Source: CAWIJJ01 sp963836405 (lineage in GTDB: Bacteria; Acidobacteriota; Terriglobia; Bryobacterales; Bryobacteraceae). Taken from it: DNA of 64,000 nucleotides. A program made the translations under genes and the position numbers. Numbering within the stretch: position 1 is the first letter of the stretch; each line of letters starts with the position of its first letter. Location: the NCBI GenBank assembly GCA_963836405.1, contig CAWIJL010000006.1:310001-374000 (forward strand), read 5' to 3'. This document shows positions 33,940-43,459 of the stretch, piece after piece. The notes under the pieces were generated by a model. That model did no database searches. It had not been told where the DNA came from and saw only the letters and a list, made by a program, of their open reading frames with translations.

Positions 33940-35982
33940 ATGACGAAAGTAGCCTGCTGTCTGTTCGTGATGTCCGCCGCGCTCACGGCGCAAACCGCCG
34001 AAACCGCGTATTTTCGCGGCGTGATGCTGCCCGGCAACGAGGTCCCCGCCACCACGGCCAATGCTACCGGCGTGGCCGACCTCGTAGCCCACGTCGTTCG
34101 CGACAGCTCCGGGCAGATCGTGAACGGCACGGTCGATTTCCTGCTTCACGTGAACTTCGCCTCGGCCGCGACGGCTACCGGCCTTCACATCCACGAAGGC
34201 GCCGCCGGCGCCAATGGCAGCGTCCGCATCGGCACTGACCTGAGCGCCGCCAACAGCGTGCCGCTCGCCGCCGGCGCAACCGTCGTGCAGCGCTCCGTGC
34301 AGGTTCCCGGAGATAATGCCGCGGCGCTCGCCGCCTTGCGCGGTATGTTCGACAATCCCTCCGGTTACTACGTCAACATCCACACCACCGATTTCCCCGG
34401 CGGCGCCATCCGCGGCCAGCTTCAACGCGCCGTCGGAACCGTCCTCATGGGCCAGATGAGTTCCAGCAACGAGGTGCCGCCCGTCAGCCCGCCCTCCGCC
34501 GGAACCGCCGTCGTCCTTGCCGTCGGTACGATCGATGATTCCGGCAACCTCACCTCCGGCGAAGTCTACCAGCAGACTACCTACGATACCGGCGACCGCG
34601 GCACATTCACCGGGTTCCACATCCACCTCGGCGGCGCCGGTGCCAACGGTCCCGTCCTCATCAACTCGCAGATCCCCGCCGGCACCGCCATCGCCGATAA
34701 CGGCACCGGCAGCGTGGGACCGTTCTATACCGAGATCGATCCCAAAAATCCGCAGCAGGTCCTCGCCTTCGCCAACCTGTTCTTCAATCCCGGCGCCGAC
34801 TACATCAATATCCACACCAGCCAGCACGGCGGCGGCGTCATGCGCGCGCAACTCCGCCCCACCGAGGCCCTCACCTTCCCGGTCCTGATGAGCTCCGCCA
34901 ATGAGCCCAACGGCACTACCGTTGCGGCCACCGCCCCGGCGGAGATCACCGCCCGCGTGCTCCGCAATGAAGACGGGAGCATCGCCGCCGGCGCCGTGTT
35001 CTTCGACATCGACTATCGCCTCCCCGGCGCGGCGCAGATTACCGGCCTCCACATTCACGACGGAGCCGCCGGAGGCAACGGCCCCGTCACCATCGGCATG
35101 ATCCCGCAGAATGCGCCCGGGTTTTCGACTGCCACCGGCTTCGGCAACTTCTACAACTGGACCCAAGCCGTTTCCAACGTCGCCATCCTCGAGGACATCA
35201 GCAAGAACCCCGAGAATCACTACGTCAATCTCCACATCGCCACCGACCCCGGCGGTGTCGCTCGCGCACAGCTTGCAACGGACGCCGGTTCGGTTCCCTC
35301 CGTGGCCGCCGCCATCGCCGCCAACCTCGACTCCAACGCCACCACCGTCGCCCCCGGCGGCTTGATCACCATCTTCGGCGACAGCATCGCCAAAGTTACC
35401 GGCGGCTTGAGCGGCTGGCAGGGACGCAACCTGCCCCGCTCCCTCAACGGCGTCAGCGTCACCGTTGCCGGCCGGCCCGCCCCCCTGCTGTACGTTTCCA
35501 AGACCCAGATCAACGCCCAGGTGCCTGTGGACGTGCCCGCCGGAACACAGCAGGTGGTGGTCGCCAACGGCGCCGGAGCAAGCTCGTCATTCAACGTAAC
35601 GGTGGCGCCGGCAGCCCCCGCCATCTTCTTCTATCCTTCGCCGGCGCTGCTTAAAAACGCCGACTTCTCGCTCATCGACGACAACAACAAGGTGGGCCCC
35701 GGCGACGTGGTGCTGGTCTATGCCACCGGCCTCGGCGCCACCACCCCCGCCATTACCACCGGCGGTCTCGTGCAGCCGTCGTCCACCCTGCCGTCCGTTT
35801 CCGGCGTCACCCTCACCGTGAACGGGCAGAACGTTCCGGTCATGTCCGCCGTCGCCGCTCCCGGCTACGCCGGCGTCTACCAGGTAGCGTTTGCCGTGCC
35901 GTCCGGCGTAACCGGCAGCGTGCCCGTCGTCCTTCAGCAGGGCGATAGCCGCTCCAACGCCGTAAACCTGGCCGTAAAATGA
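33940..35982 (+). CDS. Secreted triple-CHRD protein with Solibacter-type C-terminal domain
   Basis: A 680-residue secreted protein (signal MTKVACCLFVMSAALTAQ). Three CHRD (chordin-like) domains follow one another: about residues 20-165, 168-305 and 310-445, each with the patterns GLHIHEGAAG or GFHIHLGGAG, and YVNIHT...GGxIRGQL. The remaining ~220 residues (ITIFGDSIAKVTGG to SRSNAVNLAVK) match the C-terminal domain described as TIGR03437 and expanded in Solibacter (YVSKTQINAQVP, VLVYATGLG). Function is unknown; the CHRD unit is thought to bind partners or metal. This domain is one of the strongest taxonomic pointers in the window. The next gene on the plus strand is far away. Confidence 0.88.
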   Translation: MTKVACCLFVMSAALTAQTAETAYFRGVMLPGNEVPATTANATGVADLVAHVVRDSSGQIVNGTVDFLLHVNFASAATATGLHIHEGAAGANGSVRIGTDLSAANSVPLAAGATVVQRSVQVPGDNAAALAALRGMFDNPSGYYVNIHTTDFPGGAIRGQLQRAVGTVLMGQMSSSNEVPPVSPPSAGTAVVLAVGTIDDSGNLTSGEVYQQTTYDTGDRGTFTGFHIHLGGAGANGPVLINSQIPAGTAIADNGTGSVGPFYTEIDPKNPQQVLAFANLFFNPGADYINIHTSQHGGGVMRAQLRPTEALTFPVLMSSANEPNGTTVAATAPAEITARVLRNEDGSIAAGAVFFDIDYRLPGAAQITGLHIHDGAAGGNGPVTIGMIPQNAPGFSTATGFGNFYNWTQAVSNVAILEDISKNPENHYVNLHIATDPGGVARAQLATDAGSVPSVAAAIAANLDSNATTVAPGGLITIFGDSIAKVTGGLSGWQGRNLPRSLNGVSVTVAGRPAPLLYVSKTQINAQVPVDVPAGTQQVVVANGAGASSSFNVTVAPAAPAIFFYPSPALLKNADFSLIDDNNKVGPGDVVLVYATGLGATTPAITTGGLVQPSSTLPSVSGVTLTVNGQNVPVMSAVAAPGYAGVYQVAFAVPSGVTGSVPVVLQQGDSRSNAVNLAVK

Positions 35983-36009
35983 TCGCTGTGCCGGAGAAGG
36001 GAAGAGCTT

Positions 36010-37364
36010 CTAGTCAGTTCGGAGAACTTCCACAATGTCGAGGCGGGAAAGGGGGCGCGTCGCCGCCCAGATAGCTGCCGCCGAGATCGACGCGATTGAG
36101 AGAATTGTGCCCACATAGGTAGCGGCGTGCAGAAACTCCGTCGCGCTGGCGCTTTGAACTCCGGGAAGCCGTCGCACGCGCCCTAGCGCCTCCTCGAAAT
36201 ATGCAAGACTGCGCCCGCCGCCCTGATGAGTCGTGCCTTGCAACGATACGTTTACCGTCAGCAGATCTTTCGGGACAAATCCCCGATTGATGTGCATCAA
36301 ATCGATGAAAGCCCGACCGGCTGACAGAGAAGACGTTAGAAGGACAACAGCGAGTACCACCTGCACCACCACGAGTATTTCGCGAACCGCCCGCGCACCC
36401 CGGTTGTCGTGAGAACCGCGCGTCCCGAACGCATGGACCCGGCCGGCATATAACAATGGCAGCACGCCGAAGAGCAGTCCGCTGAGAACCGCGATCCCGA
36501 TCGCAAAACCCAGGACGCGTCCATCCAGGATCGAGTACGTTTGGGAGGCAATCGGTGCCGGTTGAACCTTGGCTGCAATGGATGTTGTCCAGAATGCGAC
36601 AAAAACGCCGGCGATGGAGGCAGCCAAAGCCAGAAGCACGCATTCGGTCAGCAGTTGCTGGGAAAGTCGTTCTCGGCTAGCTCCCAGGGCGGAACGAATG
36701 GACAACTCCGCAGCGCGATCGGCGGTACGGGCCAATAACAGGTTCGCGACGTTCGTGCAAGCGATCGGCAGGATCAATCCCACCGAGGCCAGCAGTATGA
36801 GCGCAACCACTTCCCAGCCGTTGTTGCCGCGGCTGAACGCTGCCGGCTTCCAGAGAACGGTCTTGCCGGGATAATCGAAGCCCGGTGGCGCGATACCGAC
36901 GAGGGTAAGCGGAGTTCCGTCGATCCGAACTGTGGCCCCAAGTGCTTTCGGATCGCCTCCCCATGAGCGAACCCGCGCCCCAGAAGCGGCTGCGCGCCAA
37001 GAACTGAGAAGAAATTCGACGACACCTGGGCGATATGAGCCCTCCGCCATTCGCTGGAGCTGCCCAGATTGACATCGAAAGGTTCGAACAACGCAGTATC
37101 CGCGAGATACGAGCTCTGCCGCCGCCATTCGTGAAATTGGGCCGCGCTGTCGTGGGGCGCGACGGGCCGGCGGCTCCAGAGTCGAACCGTGTGCCTGGCA
37201 TCTTCAGCTATTTCACGGATAAGTTGAAGGGGAACGGAGATCGCCAGGTCCACAATCAGGCGAATCCAAAGCATGCATACAGCGGCGGTCCCAATCGACT
37301 CCCGCAACTCGTCTCGAAATTCACTTTCCAGAAGTTCCGCATAATTCTCCCGGAAGGACGTCAT
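36010..37364 (-). pseudogene. ADOP-type permease, extensively deleted
   Basis: Remains of an ~850-codon permease compressed to ~1.35 kb. Its start overlaps the PadR stop (ATGA). The N-terminal helical part (FRENYAELLESEFRDELRES) and a membrane helix survive, but the GANTAIFS segment is absent; the periplasmic core breaks off after FSVLGAQPLLGRGFAHGE, changes frame, and resumes at LGATVRIDGTPLTLVGIAPP; one FtsX unit (LPIACTNVANLLLARTADRA) is nearly complete; the second half runs to LPGVQSASATEFLHAATYVG and then jumps to the last few residues LSRLDIVEVLRTD. At least three internal deletions are required, so this gene is dead, in contrast to its intact regulator. Confidence 0.87.
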
Positions 37365-37726
37365 GCATGTCTGGGCACTCCGAATCTTGCCGCCGCCAGC
37401 TCCACCAAGTCGCGCATGCGCGCCGCTTCCGCCTTTGCTACTTTGCGCCCATAGGCGGTGATTCGGTAATAACGGCGGCGCTCGTCGTCAAGGTGTGGGT
37501 CGGGGCGGTCATCCGACTCCTCGATCAACCCAAGCTCGAGCATCTTGTTGATGGATCCGTAGAGCACGCCGGGACCAAGCTTCAGCTTGCCGCCGGTACG
37601 CAGCGAAATCTCGCGCTTCACGGCATAGCCATGCCGTTCTCCCTCCCCGAGGGACAAAAGGATGTGAAACACGGCTGGCGAAAGGGGTGTCAGACTCGTC
37701 GCAGGGGGTTGATCCTTTGAATACAT
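37361..37726 (-). CDS. PadR-family transcriptional regulator
   Basis: A 121-residue winged-helix repressor with the PadR pattern: LSPAVFHILLSLGEGERHGY, AVKREISLRTGGKLKLGPGV, LYGSINKMLELGLIEESDDR, RRRYYRITAYGRKVAKAEAA. In Acidobacteriota PadR genes often precede ADOP permeases; here the stop overlaps the start of the wrecked permease, so the regulator has lost its apparent target. ATG 37726 is chosen by length and promoter position; it has no Shine-Dalgarno and lies only ~20 bp after the predicted -10 box, so the mRNA would be nearly leaderless. Confidence 0.9.
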   Translation of the reverse strand: MYSKDQPPATSLTPLSPAVFHILLSLGEGERHGYAVKREISLRTGGKLKLGPGVLYGSINKMLELGLIEESDDRPDPHLDDERRRYYRITAYGRKVAKAEAARMRDLVELAAARFGVPRHA

Positions 37727-37745
37727 GACTAGTACAAAACCAGAT

Positions 37746-37776
37746 ATAGTATGTCGCCATCCGATCAGGCTGTCAA
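37746..37776 (-). promoter_or_regulatory. Candidate sigma-70-type promoter for the PadR gene
   Basis: Reading the minus strand, TTGACA (37776-37771) and TACTAT (37751-37746) are separated by 19 bp. The -35 is a perfect consensus; the spacing is long by two bases. The PadR ATG is 20 bp downstream of the -10. No clear dyad for PadR binding is seen beyond the AT-rich ATACTATAT. Confidence 0.5.
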
Positions 37777-38328
37777 GGGGGCATGCAATGGACGTAAATT
37801 GCTTTCCCACATTTTCCAAAAATATTTTGCCCGTGTTTTCAAAGCCCTGACGCCCCTTCCCCACTTCAGCCCTCCGAACGCCTGCTACCGTGTAACTGAG
37901 ATTTCGCGCCGCGCCTCACCAGCGCCGGCCGCAACACGTTTTTCTGCCGGGCCCGGTAGCGTTGCATCTTCGGTGAAACTGAACTTCCCGTAGGAGCCGT
38001 AAACTCCTAACGGCCTCTACCCAGTGGGATGGGGGTCGGCGGGGAGATCTTGGGTTCGAACCCATAACTTCTGGTGGATTGCGGATAGCGCCTATTGCCG
38101 TGCCATCGGAAATCAGAGAGGCCGTCTCGAAACGGCAACGATATGCCCGCTTGAATGGGCGGGCCTAGATCATCGTAGAGACTCCTCGATTCACTGGCGG
38201 CCGGAAACGGACGGCGAACACCCGCACCCCCGGCCGCCGCAACGCCCGAATTTCCTCCCCCTCGCGGCACACGTGTGCCCGCAATCCGCCCGCACAAGCC
38301 TCCACCAAGTTGCGGCACAATAGATGAG
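37777..38328. other. Intergenic stretch, small hairpin, no confident gene
   Basis: This 552-bp region between the divergent PadR and peptidase genes has no frame with recognisable family sequence. It contains an inverted repeat TAGGAG...CTCCTA (37991-38009, 7-base loop) that is partly extended by CCG/CGG, and a palindrome GGGTTCGAACCC (38052-38063). A minus-strand phrase, GVRVFAVRFRP near 38220, resembles an AraC-type N-terminal fragment but is isolated. It may be another decayed gene. Confidence 0.45.
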
Positions 38329-40434
38329 ATGCCCAACTCCCGATTTGCCCTTGGGTGTGCCGCCCTCTTTGCCATGTCCATGCAAGCCCAAACCTCGCCG
38401 GCGCCGCCCGTCGCCCCGGCCCATGACCACCGCGAAACACGTCATGGCGCCATCGTCACGGACAACTATTTCTGGCTTCGCGAGAAAGAAAATCCCGAGG
38501 TCGTCAAATACCTCGAGGCCGAGAATGCCTACACCGCAGCCCTCACCTCCGGCCTCAAGCCGTTCCAGGATTCGCTCTACACGGAAATGCTGGCCCGCAT
38601 CAAGCAGACCGACCTGGAAGTGCCCGTCCGCCGCGGCGGCTATCTCTATTACAACCGCACCGAGGAAGGCAAGCAGTATCCCATCCGCTGCCGCCGCAAG
38701 GGCGACATGCAGGCGCCCGAGGAAATTGTGCTCGATCCCAACGAGCTCGCCAAAACCCATAAGTTCGTGGGCATTGGCGGCACCTCCCTCAGCGACGACG
38801 GCAACCTCATCGCCTACGCCGTCGATTTCACCGGCTTCCGCCAGTACTCGCTCCAGGTCAAGGACCTGCGCACCGGCGCCACCCTGCCCGACACCACCGA
38901 GCGCGTCACCAGCCTCGAATTCGCCGCCGACAACCGCACCCTCTTTCTCACCACCGAGGATGCCGTCACCAAGCGTTCCGACAAGCTCTGGCGTCACGTC
39001 CTCGGCAGCGGCTCCTTCGAGCCCATCTACGAAGAAAAGGACGAGCTCTACGACATCGGCGTCGGTAAGACGCGCGACAAAAAATACCTGCTCCTGGGCA
39101 TCGAGGCCAAAGACACCACCGAGTGGCGCTACCTCTCCGCCGCCAGCCCGCAATCGGCCTTCACCCTGTTCCTGCCGCGTAAGAAGGACCACCGCTACTA
39201 CATCGATCACCGCGAAGGCCTCTTCTACATCCGCACCAATCGCGACGGCGTCAACTTCTCCATCATGACCGCGCCCGAATCCGACCCCGCCCCCAAAAAC
39301 TGGAATACCTTCCTCGCCCACCGCAAGAACGTCCTGGTCGCCGACATGGACCTGTTCCGCGACTTCGCCGTCTCGGTGGAAAAATCCGATGCCGTCAACC
39401 GGCTCCGCATTTATAACTTCCAGAAAAAAAACTGGAGCGACATCGCCTTCCCCGAAACCGTTTATGCGGCCACGCCCGGCGCCACCCCGGAATACGACTC
39501 CACCACCTACCGCTACAACTACCAGAGCTTCGTCACCCCCTCGAGCGTCTACGATTACGACGTGACCACCGGCAAGTCGCAGTTGCTGAAACAGCAGGAA
39601 GTGCTCGGCGGCTATGATCCGTCGCAATACGCGACCGAGCGCCTCTGGGCCACCGCGCGCGACGGCACCAAGGTCCCCGTTTCCATCGTCTACAAGAAAG
39701 GCTTCCCCCGCGACGGCAAGGGCGCCCTCCTGCTCTACGGCTACGGCTCCTACGGCATCGGCACGCAGCCCGGCTTTTCGAGCGCCCGCCTCAGCCTGCT
39801 CGACCGCGGCATGGCCTTCGCCGTGGCCCACATCCGCGGCGGCGACGAAATGGGCTGGCAATGGCGCCTCGACGGAATGCTCATGAAGAAGAAGAATACC
39901 TTCTTCGATTTCGTCGATACCGCCGAGTACCTCGTGAAGGAGAAGTGGACCTCCAAGGAACGCCTCGTCATTGAAGGCGGAAGCGCCGGCGGGCTGCTCA
40001 TGGGCGCCGTCGTCAATCTCCGCCCCGACCTGTTCCGCGCCGTGCACCTGGCCGTCCCGTTCGTCGACGTGATGAACACCATGATGGACGCCACCCTCCC
40101 GCTTACCGTCGGCGAGTATCTCGAATGGGGCAACCCCAATGAAAAGGCCGCCTACGATTACATGAAGACTTACAGCCCCTACGATAACCTGGAGAAGCGC
40201 AGTTACCCGGCCATGTTAGTCACCACCAGCTTCAACGACAGCCAGGTCATGTACTGGGAGCCGTCCAAGTATGTGGCGCGCCTGCGCACCCTCAAGACCG
40301 ACCACAACCCGCTGCTCCTCAAAATCAAGATGGAGCCCGCGGGCCACGGCGGCGCCTCCGGCCGCTACGACCGCCTGCACGACACGGCCTTCGAGTACGC
40401 CTGGATGCTCTCCGAGGTCGGAATTACGAAATAG
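38329..40434 (+). CDS. Prolyl-oligopeptidase-family serine peptidase, oligopeptidase-B-like
   Basis: A 701-residue S9A peptidase with a signal peptide (FALGCAALFAMSMQAQ), so exported rather than cytoplasmic like classical PtrB. The N-terminal propeller (DNYFWLREKENPEVVKYLEA) precedes the alpha/beta hydrolase domain (LLLYGYGSYGIGTQPGF). The catalytic triad is visible: Ser552 in GGSAGG, Asp637 in FNDSQV, His673 in AGHGG. IRGGDEMG and DATLPLTVGEYLEWGNP are typical of oligopeptidase B, which cleaves short peptides after basic residues. ATG 38329 is used; a longer frame lacks a reason for the extension. Confidence 0.9.
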   Translation: MPNSRFALGCAALFAMSMQAQTSPAPPVAPAHDHRETRHGAIVTDNYFWLREKENPEVVKYLEAENAYTAALTSGLKPFQDSLYTEMLARIKQTDLEVPVRRGGYLYYNRTEEGKQYPIRCRRKGDMQAPEEIVLDPNELAKTHKFVGIGGTSLSDDGNLIAYAVDFTGFRQYSLQVKDLRTGATLPDTTERVTSLEFAADNRTLFLTTEDAVTKRSDKLWRHVLGSGSFEPIYEEKDELYDIGVGKTRDKKYLLLGIEAKDTTEWRYLSAASPQSAFTLFLPRKKDHRYYIDHREGLFYIRTNRDGVNFSIMTAPESDPAPKNWNTFLAHRKNVLVADMDLFRDFAVSVEKSDAVNRLRIYNFQKKNWSDIAFPETVYAATPGATPEYDSTTYRYNYQSFVTPSSVYDYDVTTGKSQLLKQQEVLGGYDPSQYATERLWATARDGTKVPVSIVYKKGFPRDGKGALLLYGYGSYGIGTQPGFSSARLSLLDRGMAFAVAHIRGGDEMGWQWRLDGMLMKKKNTFFDFVDTAEYLVKEKWTSKERLVIEGGSAGGLLMGAVVNLRPDLFRAVHLAVPFVDVMNTMMDATLPLTVGEYLEWGNPNEKAAYDYMKTYSPYDNLEKRSYPAMLVTTSFNDSQVMYWEPSKYVARLRTLKTDHNPLLLKIKMEPAGHGGASGRYDRLHDTAFEYAWMLSEVGITK

Positions 40435-40625
40435 GCCGTCGCCCGGCCATGCCGAACGGGTACGAGGCGCGCGGGCGGCATCAACGCCACTCTGGATCAG
40501 TACGAACGGTTTCTCGGAGAACCGACATCGTCTTGTCAGAAATACCTCAGCATCTGTGAACCAGTCACCGGCCTGGCATCAATGGTGGCGAAGCCCGGAT
40601 CGAGCAGGAGGGGGTTGCCGGTTTG

Positions 40626-43364
40626 TCAGGCCCGCTCAGCCGAACCCTTGTCCATGGCCAGCTTCACCGTCTGCGCCAGCGTGCGCGCGGCGTACGGTTT
40701 CTGAATGAACGCCGCCAGTCCCTTGCCCGTGAAGTGTCTCACCGCCTCCACTTCGTTGAAGCCGCTCGAGAGCACCACCCGCAATTGCGGGCGCAGGAGG
40801 CGCAGACGGCGCAGCGTTTCCTCTCCGTCCATTACCGGCATGGTCAGGTCCAGCAGCACCAGGTCGATGCCGCCACTCGCGCGCACCACATCCAGCGCTT
40901 CACTGCCGTTCGTCGCCGTCAACACGGTGTATCCGAAGCGCTCCAGCGTGCCCTTGGCCGCATCGCGCACCAGTTTCTCGTCGTCCACCACCAGCACCAC
41001 CCCGTCGCCGCGCAGCCGGGCGAGCGACGATTCCAGTTCCGGCACCGGCGCCGTCTGCAGGTTCGAGGCCGGAAAGAAAATCTTGAAGGTGCTGCCCTGC
41101 CCGGGGGTCGAGTACACGCGGATCGCCCCGCCATGGCTCCGCACGATGCCCAGCACCGCGGAAAGCCCGAGTCCGCGGCCCTGAAATTTCGTCGAAAAGA
41201 ACGGGTCGAAAATCCTGGCGATGGTCTCTTCGTCCATCCCCTCGCCCGTGTCGTGGACCTGAAGGGTCACGAACATTCCCGGCTTCACCGCGAAACCGGG
41301 CGCCACCGTGGCAAGATAATGCTCGTCCACTTCCTGCGCCGCCGTGGTCACCACCACCGAGCCCTGCTTCTGCCCGATCGCCTCCGCGCCGTTGATCACC
41401 AGGTTCATGATCACCTGCTGAAGCTGCGCGGTATCCGCTTCCACCAGCGGAAGATCCGGCTTCAATTCCAGCCGCAGGTGAACGTTCTTCCCGATTGCCG
41501 ACTGCACCAGCGCCGAAATCTCGCTCGCCATGTCGGAAAGACTCACCGCCTGCACCACGAAGCGCCCTTTGCCGGCATAGGCCAGCATCTGGCGCGTCAG
41601 GTCTGCCGCGCGCTCCGCCGCTTTGATCACCTGCTCGACCAGAGGCTGCACCGGATGAGCCGGGGGCAGGCTGTCGGAAGCGAGCGACGCGTTGCCCATC
41701 ACCCCCACCAGCAGATTGTTGAAGTCGTGCGCGATGCCCCCCGCCAGCACGCCCAGGCTCTCCAGTTTCGCCGTCTGCCGCAGCTTGTCTTCGAGCCGCT
41801 TCCGCTCCGAAACGTCGCGGTTGATCTCGAGAAACCCCTGCGGTGCGTCGCCCACATACCGCGCCGCCCACCGGCTCGAGACGGTCAGCCGGCTGCCGTC
41901 CTTGCGTGTGTGCGTCAGTTCCCCCTCCCACATGCCGTCCTTCTCCACCTGGTCCGCGATTTCCAGCGGCGACCGGGGAAACTCCGTCGCCAGCAGATTG
42001 TGGCTCACTCTCCCCACCGCTTCCGCGGCGGTCCAGCCGTACATCGCTTCCGCCCCGCGGTTCCAGAATTGGATCGTGCCATCCGGCATCGTGGAGAAAA
42101 TAGCATCGGTGGCAAAGTCGAGCAGCGCCGCCTGTTGCCGCATGGCTTCCACCAGGCGCAGCCGTTCCAGCGAAATCTCGACGTAATGCGAGAGAGTGCG
42201 GAGAAACTCGAGTTCGTCTTCTCCCAGCGGATCCCGCGAGTGCGATGCGAATACCAGGCATCCGAACAGGCGGGCGCCCGCCATCAGCGGATGGGACACG
42301 AACACCCGCAACCCCGGAGTAGATCCCGCGACCTCGCCCGCCACCAGGGATAGACAGGGTGACTCTTCCGAGGCGGCGATGCCGCCGGCCGTCTCGCCGA
42401 ATCGCAGAACCTGCACGGCCGCCGCGGCCTCTTCGGAGAGCCCTTCGACCCCGGCTAAAATCATTCCTCCTCCGGCCGGATCGAGTTCGTAAAAAAGATA
42501 CGTATCGAGTCCCAGCGGCTCTTTCGCCACGCCGAAGACCGATTGCACCACCTGTTTCGCCGACGCCGAATGCAGCAGCCGTTCCGCCGCCGAAGAAAGC
42601 AGGCGCAGCAGTTCGTTGCGCTTCTGGATGCGCCGCTCCGCCAGTTTTCGTTCTGTGACGTTGCGCAGGAAAACCGTCAGGCCGCCCTCCGGCACCGGGT
42701 ACATGGCGGCGTGGAACCACTCTCCATGCGGCGCGTAGCAGAATTCGTATGTGGCCGGGCGCGCTTCGCTCATCGCCAGCTTCGCAACCTGTTCGAACTC
42801 GCCTCCGCGGAGTTCCGGAAAAGCATCCCAGAGTGTCCGCAGTTCTTCCCGCGGCCGCCGGGCGTATTCGCTGCCCGTCGCGTTCACGTAAGCGATGCCA
42901 AAGTCCGGGTTCACCAGGTAGAACGCGTCGCTGACGCTCTCCACCAGCCGGCGCCGCTCCTCGCCCACTTCTGCGATACGCGCCGCCTGTTGCTCGAGCC
43001 GCTCCATCTGGCTGGCCACCGTAGCGCGGGCCCGCCGCAATTGCGCGATCAGCAGGCTGATCAGGTAGCCGTTGACCAGGAAAAGGATCAGCCCCACCCA
43101 ATCCGAGAGAGTGGGCGGGAGCCCCAGGCGATGCGGATCCTCCAGGTAGTAGAGGCCTACCGCGGCGCTCAGAATCGTCGCGGCCACTCCCGGTCCCAAG
43201 CCTCCGAACCAGGCCGAAAACACGACCGCCAGAGAAAATGTGATATACGGCAGGGACGAGCCCAGTACCGCGCTGAACGCCATCCGGAACCAGAAGCACG
43301 CCAGCACAGCCGCAATCGCAGCACCGTATTGAATCAGTGGCGAGCGGCTCGCAAGTTGTCGCAT
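40626..43364 (-). CDS. Hybrid sensor histidine kinase with PAS, GAF and receiver domains
   Basis: A 912-residue membrane sensor. The N-terminal ~100 residues hold DUF4118-like transmembrane helices (AAVLACFWFRMAFSAVL, VVFSAWFGGLGPGVAATILS). A PAS domain (ESVSDAFYLVNPDFGIAYVN), a GAF-like region (~255-405) and a second PAS (TDAIFSTMPDGTIQFWNRGA) follow. The H-box GGIAHDFNNLLVG gives His546; N, G1 (DTGEGMDEE), F (FDPFFSTK) and G2 (GRGLGLS) boxes follow. The C-terminal receiver (VVLVVDDEKLVRDAA) has Asp839 in LLDLTMP. This is the usual layout of HDFNN-type hybrid kinases that lack an adjacent DNA-binding regulator. It is divergent from the CE15-like esterase gene (95 bp apart), which does not prove control of it. 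Confidence 0.9.
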   Translation of the reverse strand: MRQLASRSPLIQYGAAIAAVLACFWFRMAFSAVLGSSLPYITFSLAVVFSAWFGGLGPGVAATILSAAVGLYYLEDPHRLGLPPTLSDWVGLILFLVNGYLISLLIAQLRRARATVASQMERLEQQAARIAEVGEERRRLVESVSDAFYLVNPDFGIAYVNATGSEYARRPREELRTLWDAFPELRGGEFEQVAKLAMSEARPATYEFCYAPHGEWFHAAMYPVPEGGLTVFLRNVTERKLAERRIQKRNELLRLLSSAAERLLHSASAKQVVQSVFGVAKEPLGLDTYLFYELDPAGGGMILAGVEGLSEEAAAAVQVLRFGETAGGIAASEESPCLSLVAGEVAGSTPGLRVFVSHPLMAGARLFGCLVFASHSRDPLGEDELEFLRTLSHYVEISLERLRLVEAMRQQAALLDFATDAIFSTMPDGTIQFWNRGAEAMYGWTAAEAVGRVSHNLLATEFPRSPLEIADQVEKDGMWEGELTHTRKDGSRLTVSSRWAARYVGDAPQGFLEINRDVSERKRLEDKLRQTAKLESLGVLAGGIAHDFNNLLVGVMGNASLASDSLPPAHPVQPLVEQVIKAAERAADLTRQMLAYAGKGRFVVQAVSLSDMASEISALVQSAIGKNVHLRLELKPDLPLVEADTAQLQQVIMNLVINGAEAIGQKQGSVVVTTAAQEVDEHYLATVAPGFAVKPGMFVTLQVHDTGEGMDEETIARIFDPFFSTKFQGRGLGLSAVLGIVRSHGGAIRVYSTPGQGSTFKIFFPASNLQTAPVPELESSLARLRGDGVVLVVDDEKLVRDAAKGTLERFGYTVLTATNGSEALDVVRASGGIDLVLLDLTMPVMDGEETLRRLRLLRPQLRVVLSSGFNEVEAVRHFTGKGLAAFIQKPYAARTLAQTVKLAMDKGSAERA

Positions 43365-43459
43365 CAGATGAGGAAGCTCTTTTGTTTGGTGTCCTGTTTC
43401 ATATTATCTTATCGCCTCCCCGCTCCCCCGCCGCACTCTTTCGGTTATAGAATGCCCGT

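Noticed and set aside
37991..38009. Hairpin TAGGAG/CTCCTA as a terminator
   Set aside because: No T-run follows on either strand and no gene ends close by.
38041..38075. GGGTTCGAACCC palindrome resembling a tRNA T-arm
   Set aside because: With a 7-base T-loop the stem has mismatches on either strand, and no matching acceptor, D or anticodon arms are found nearby.
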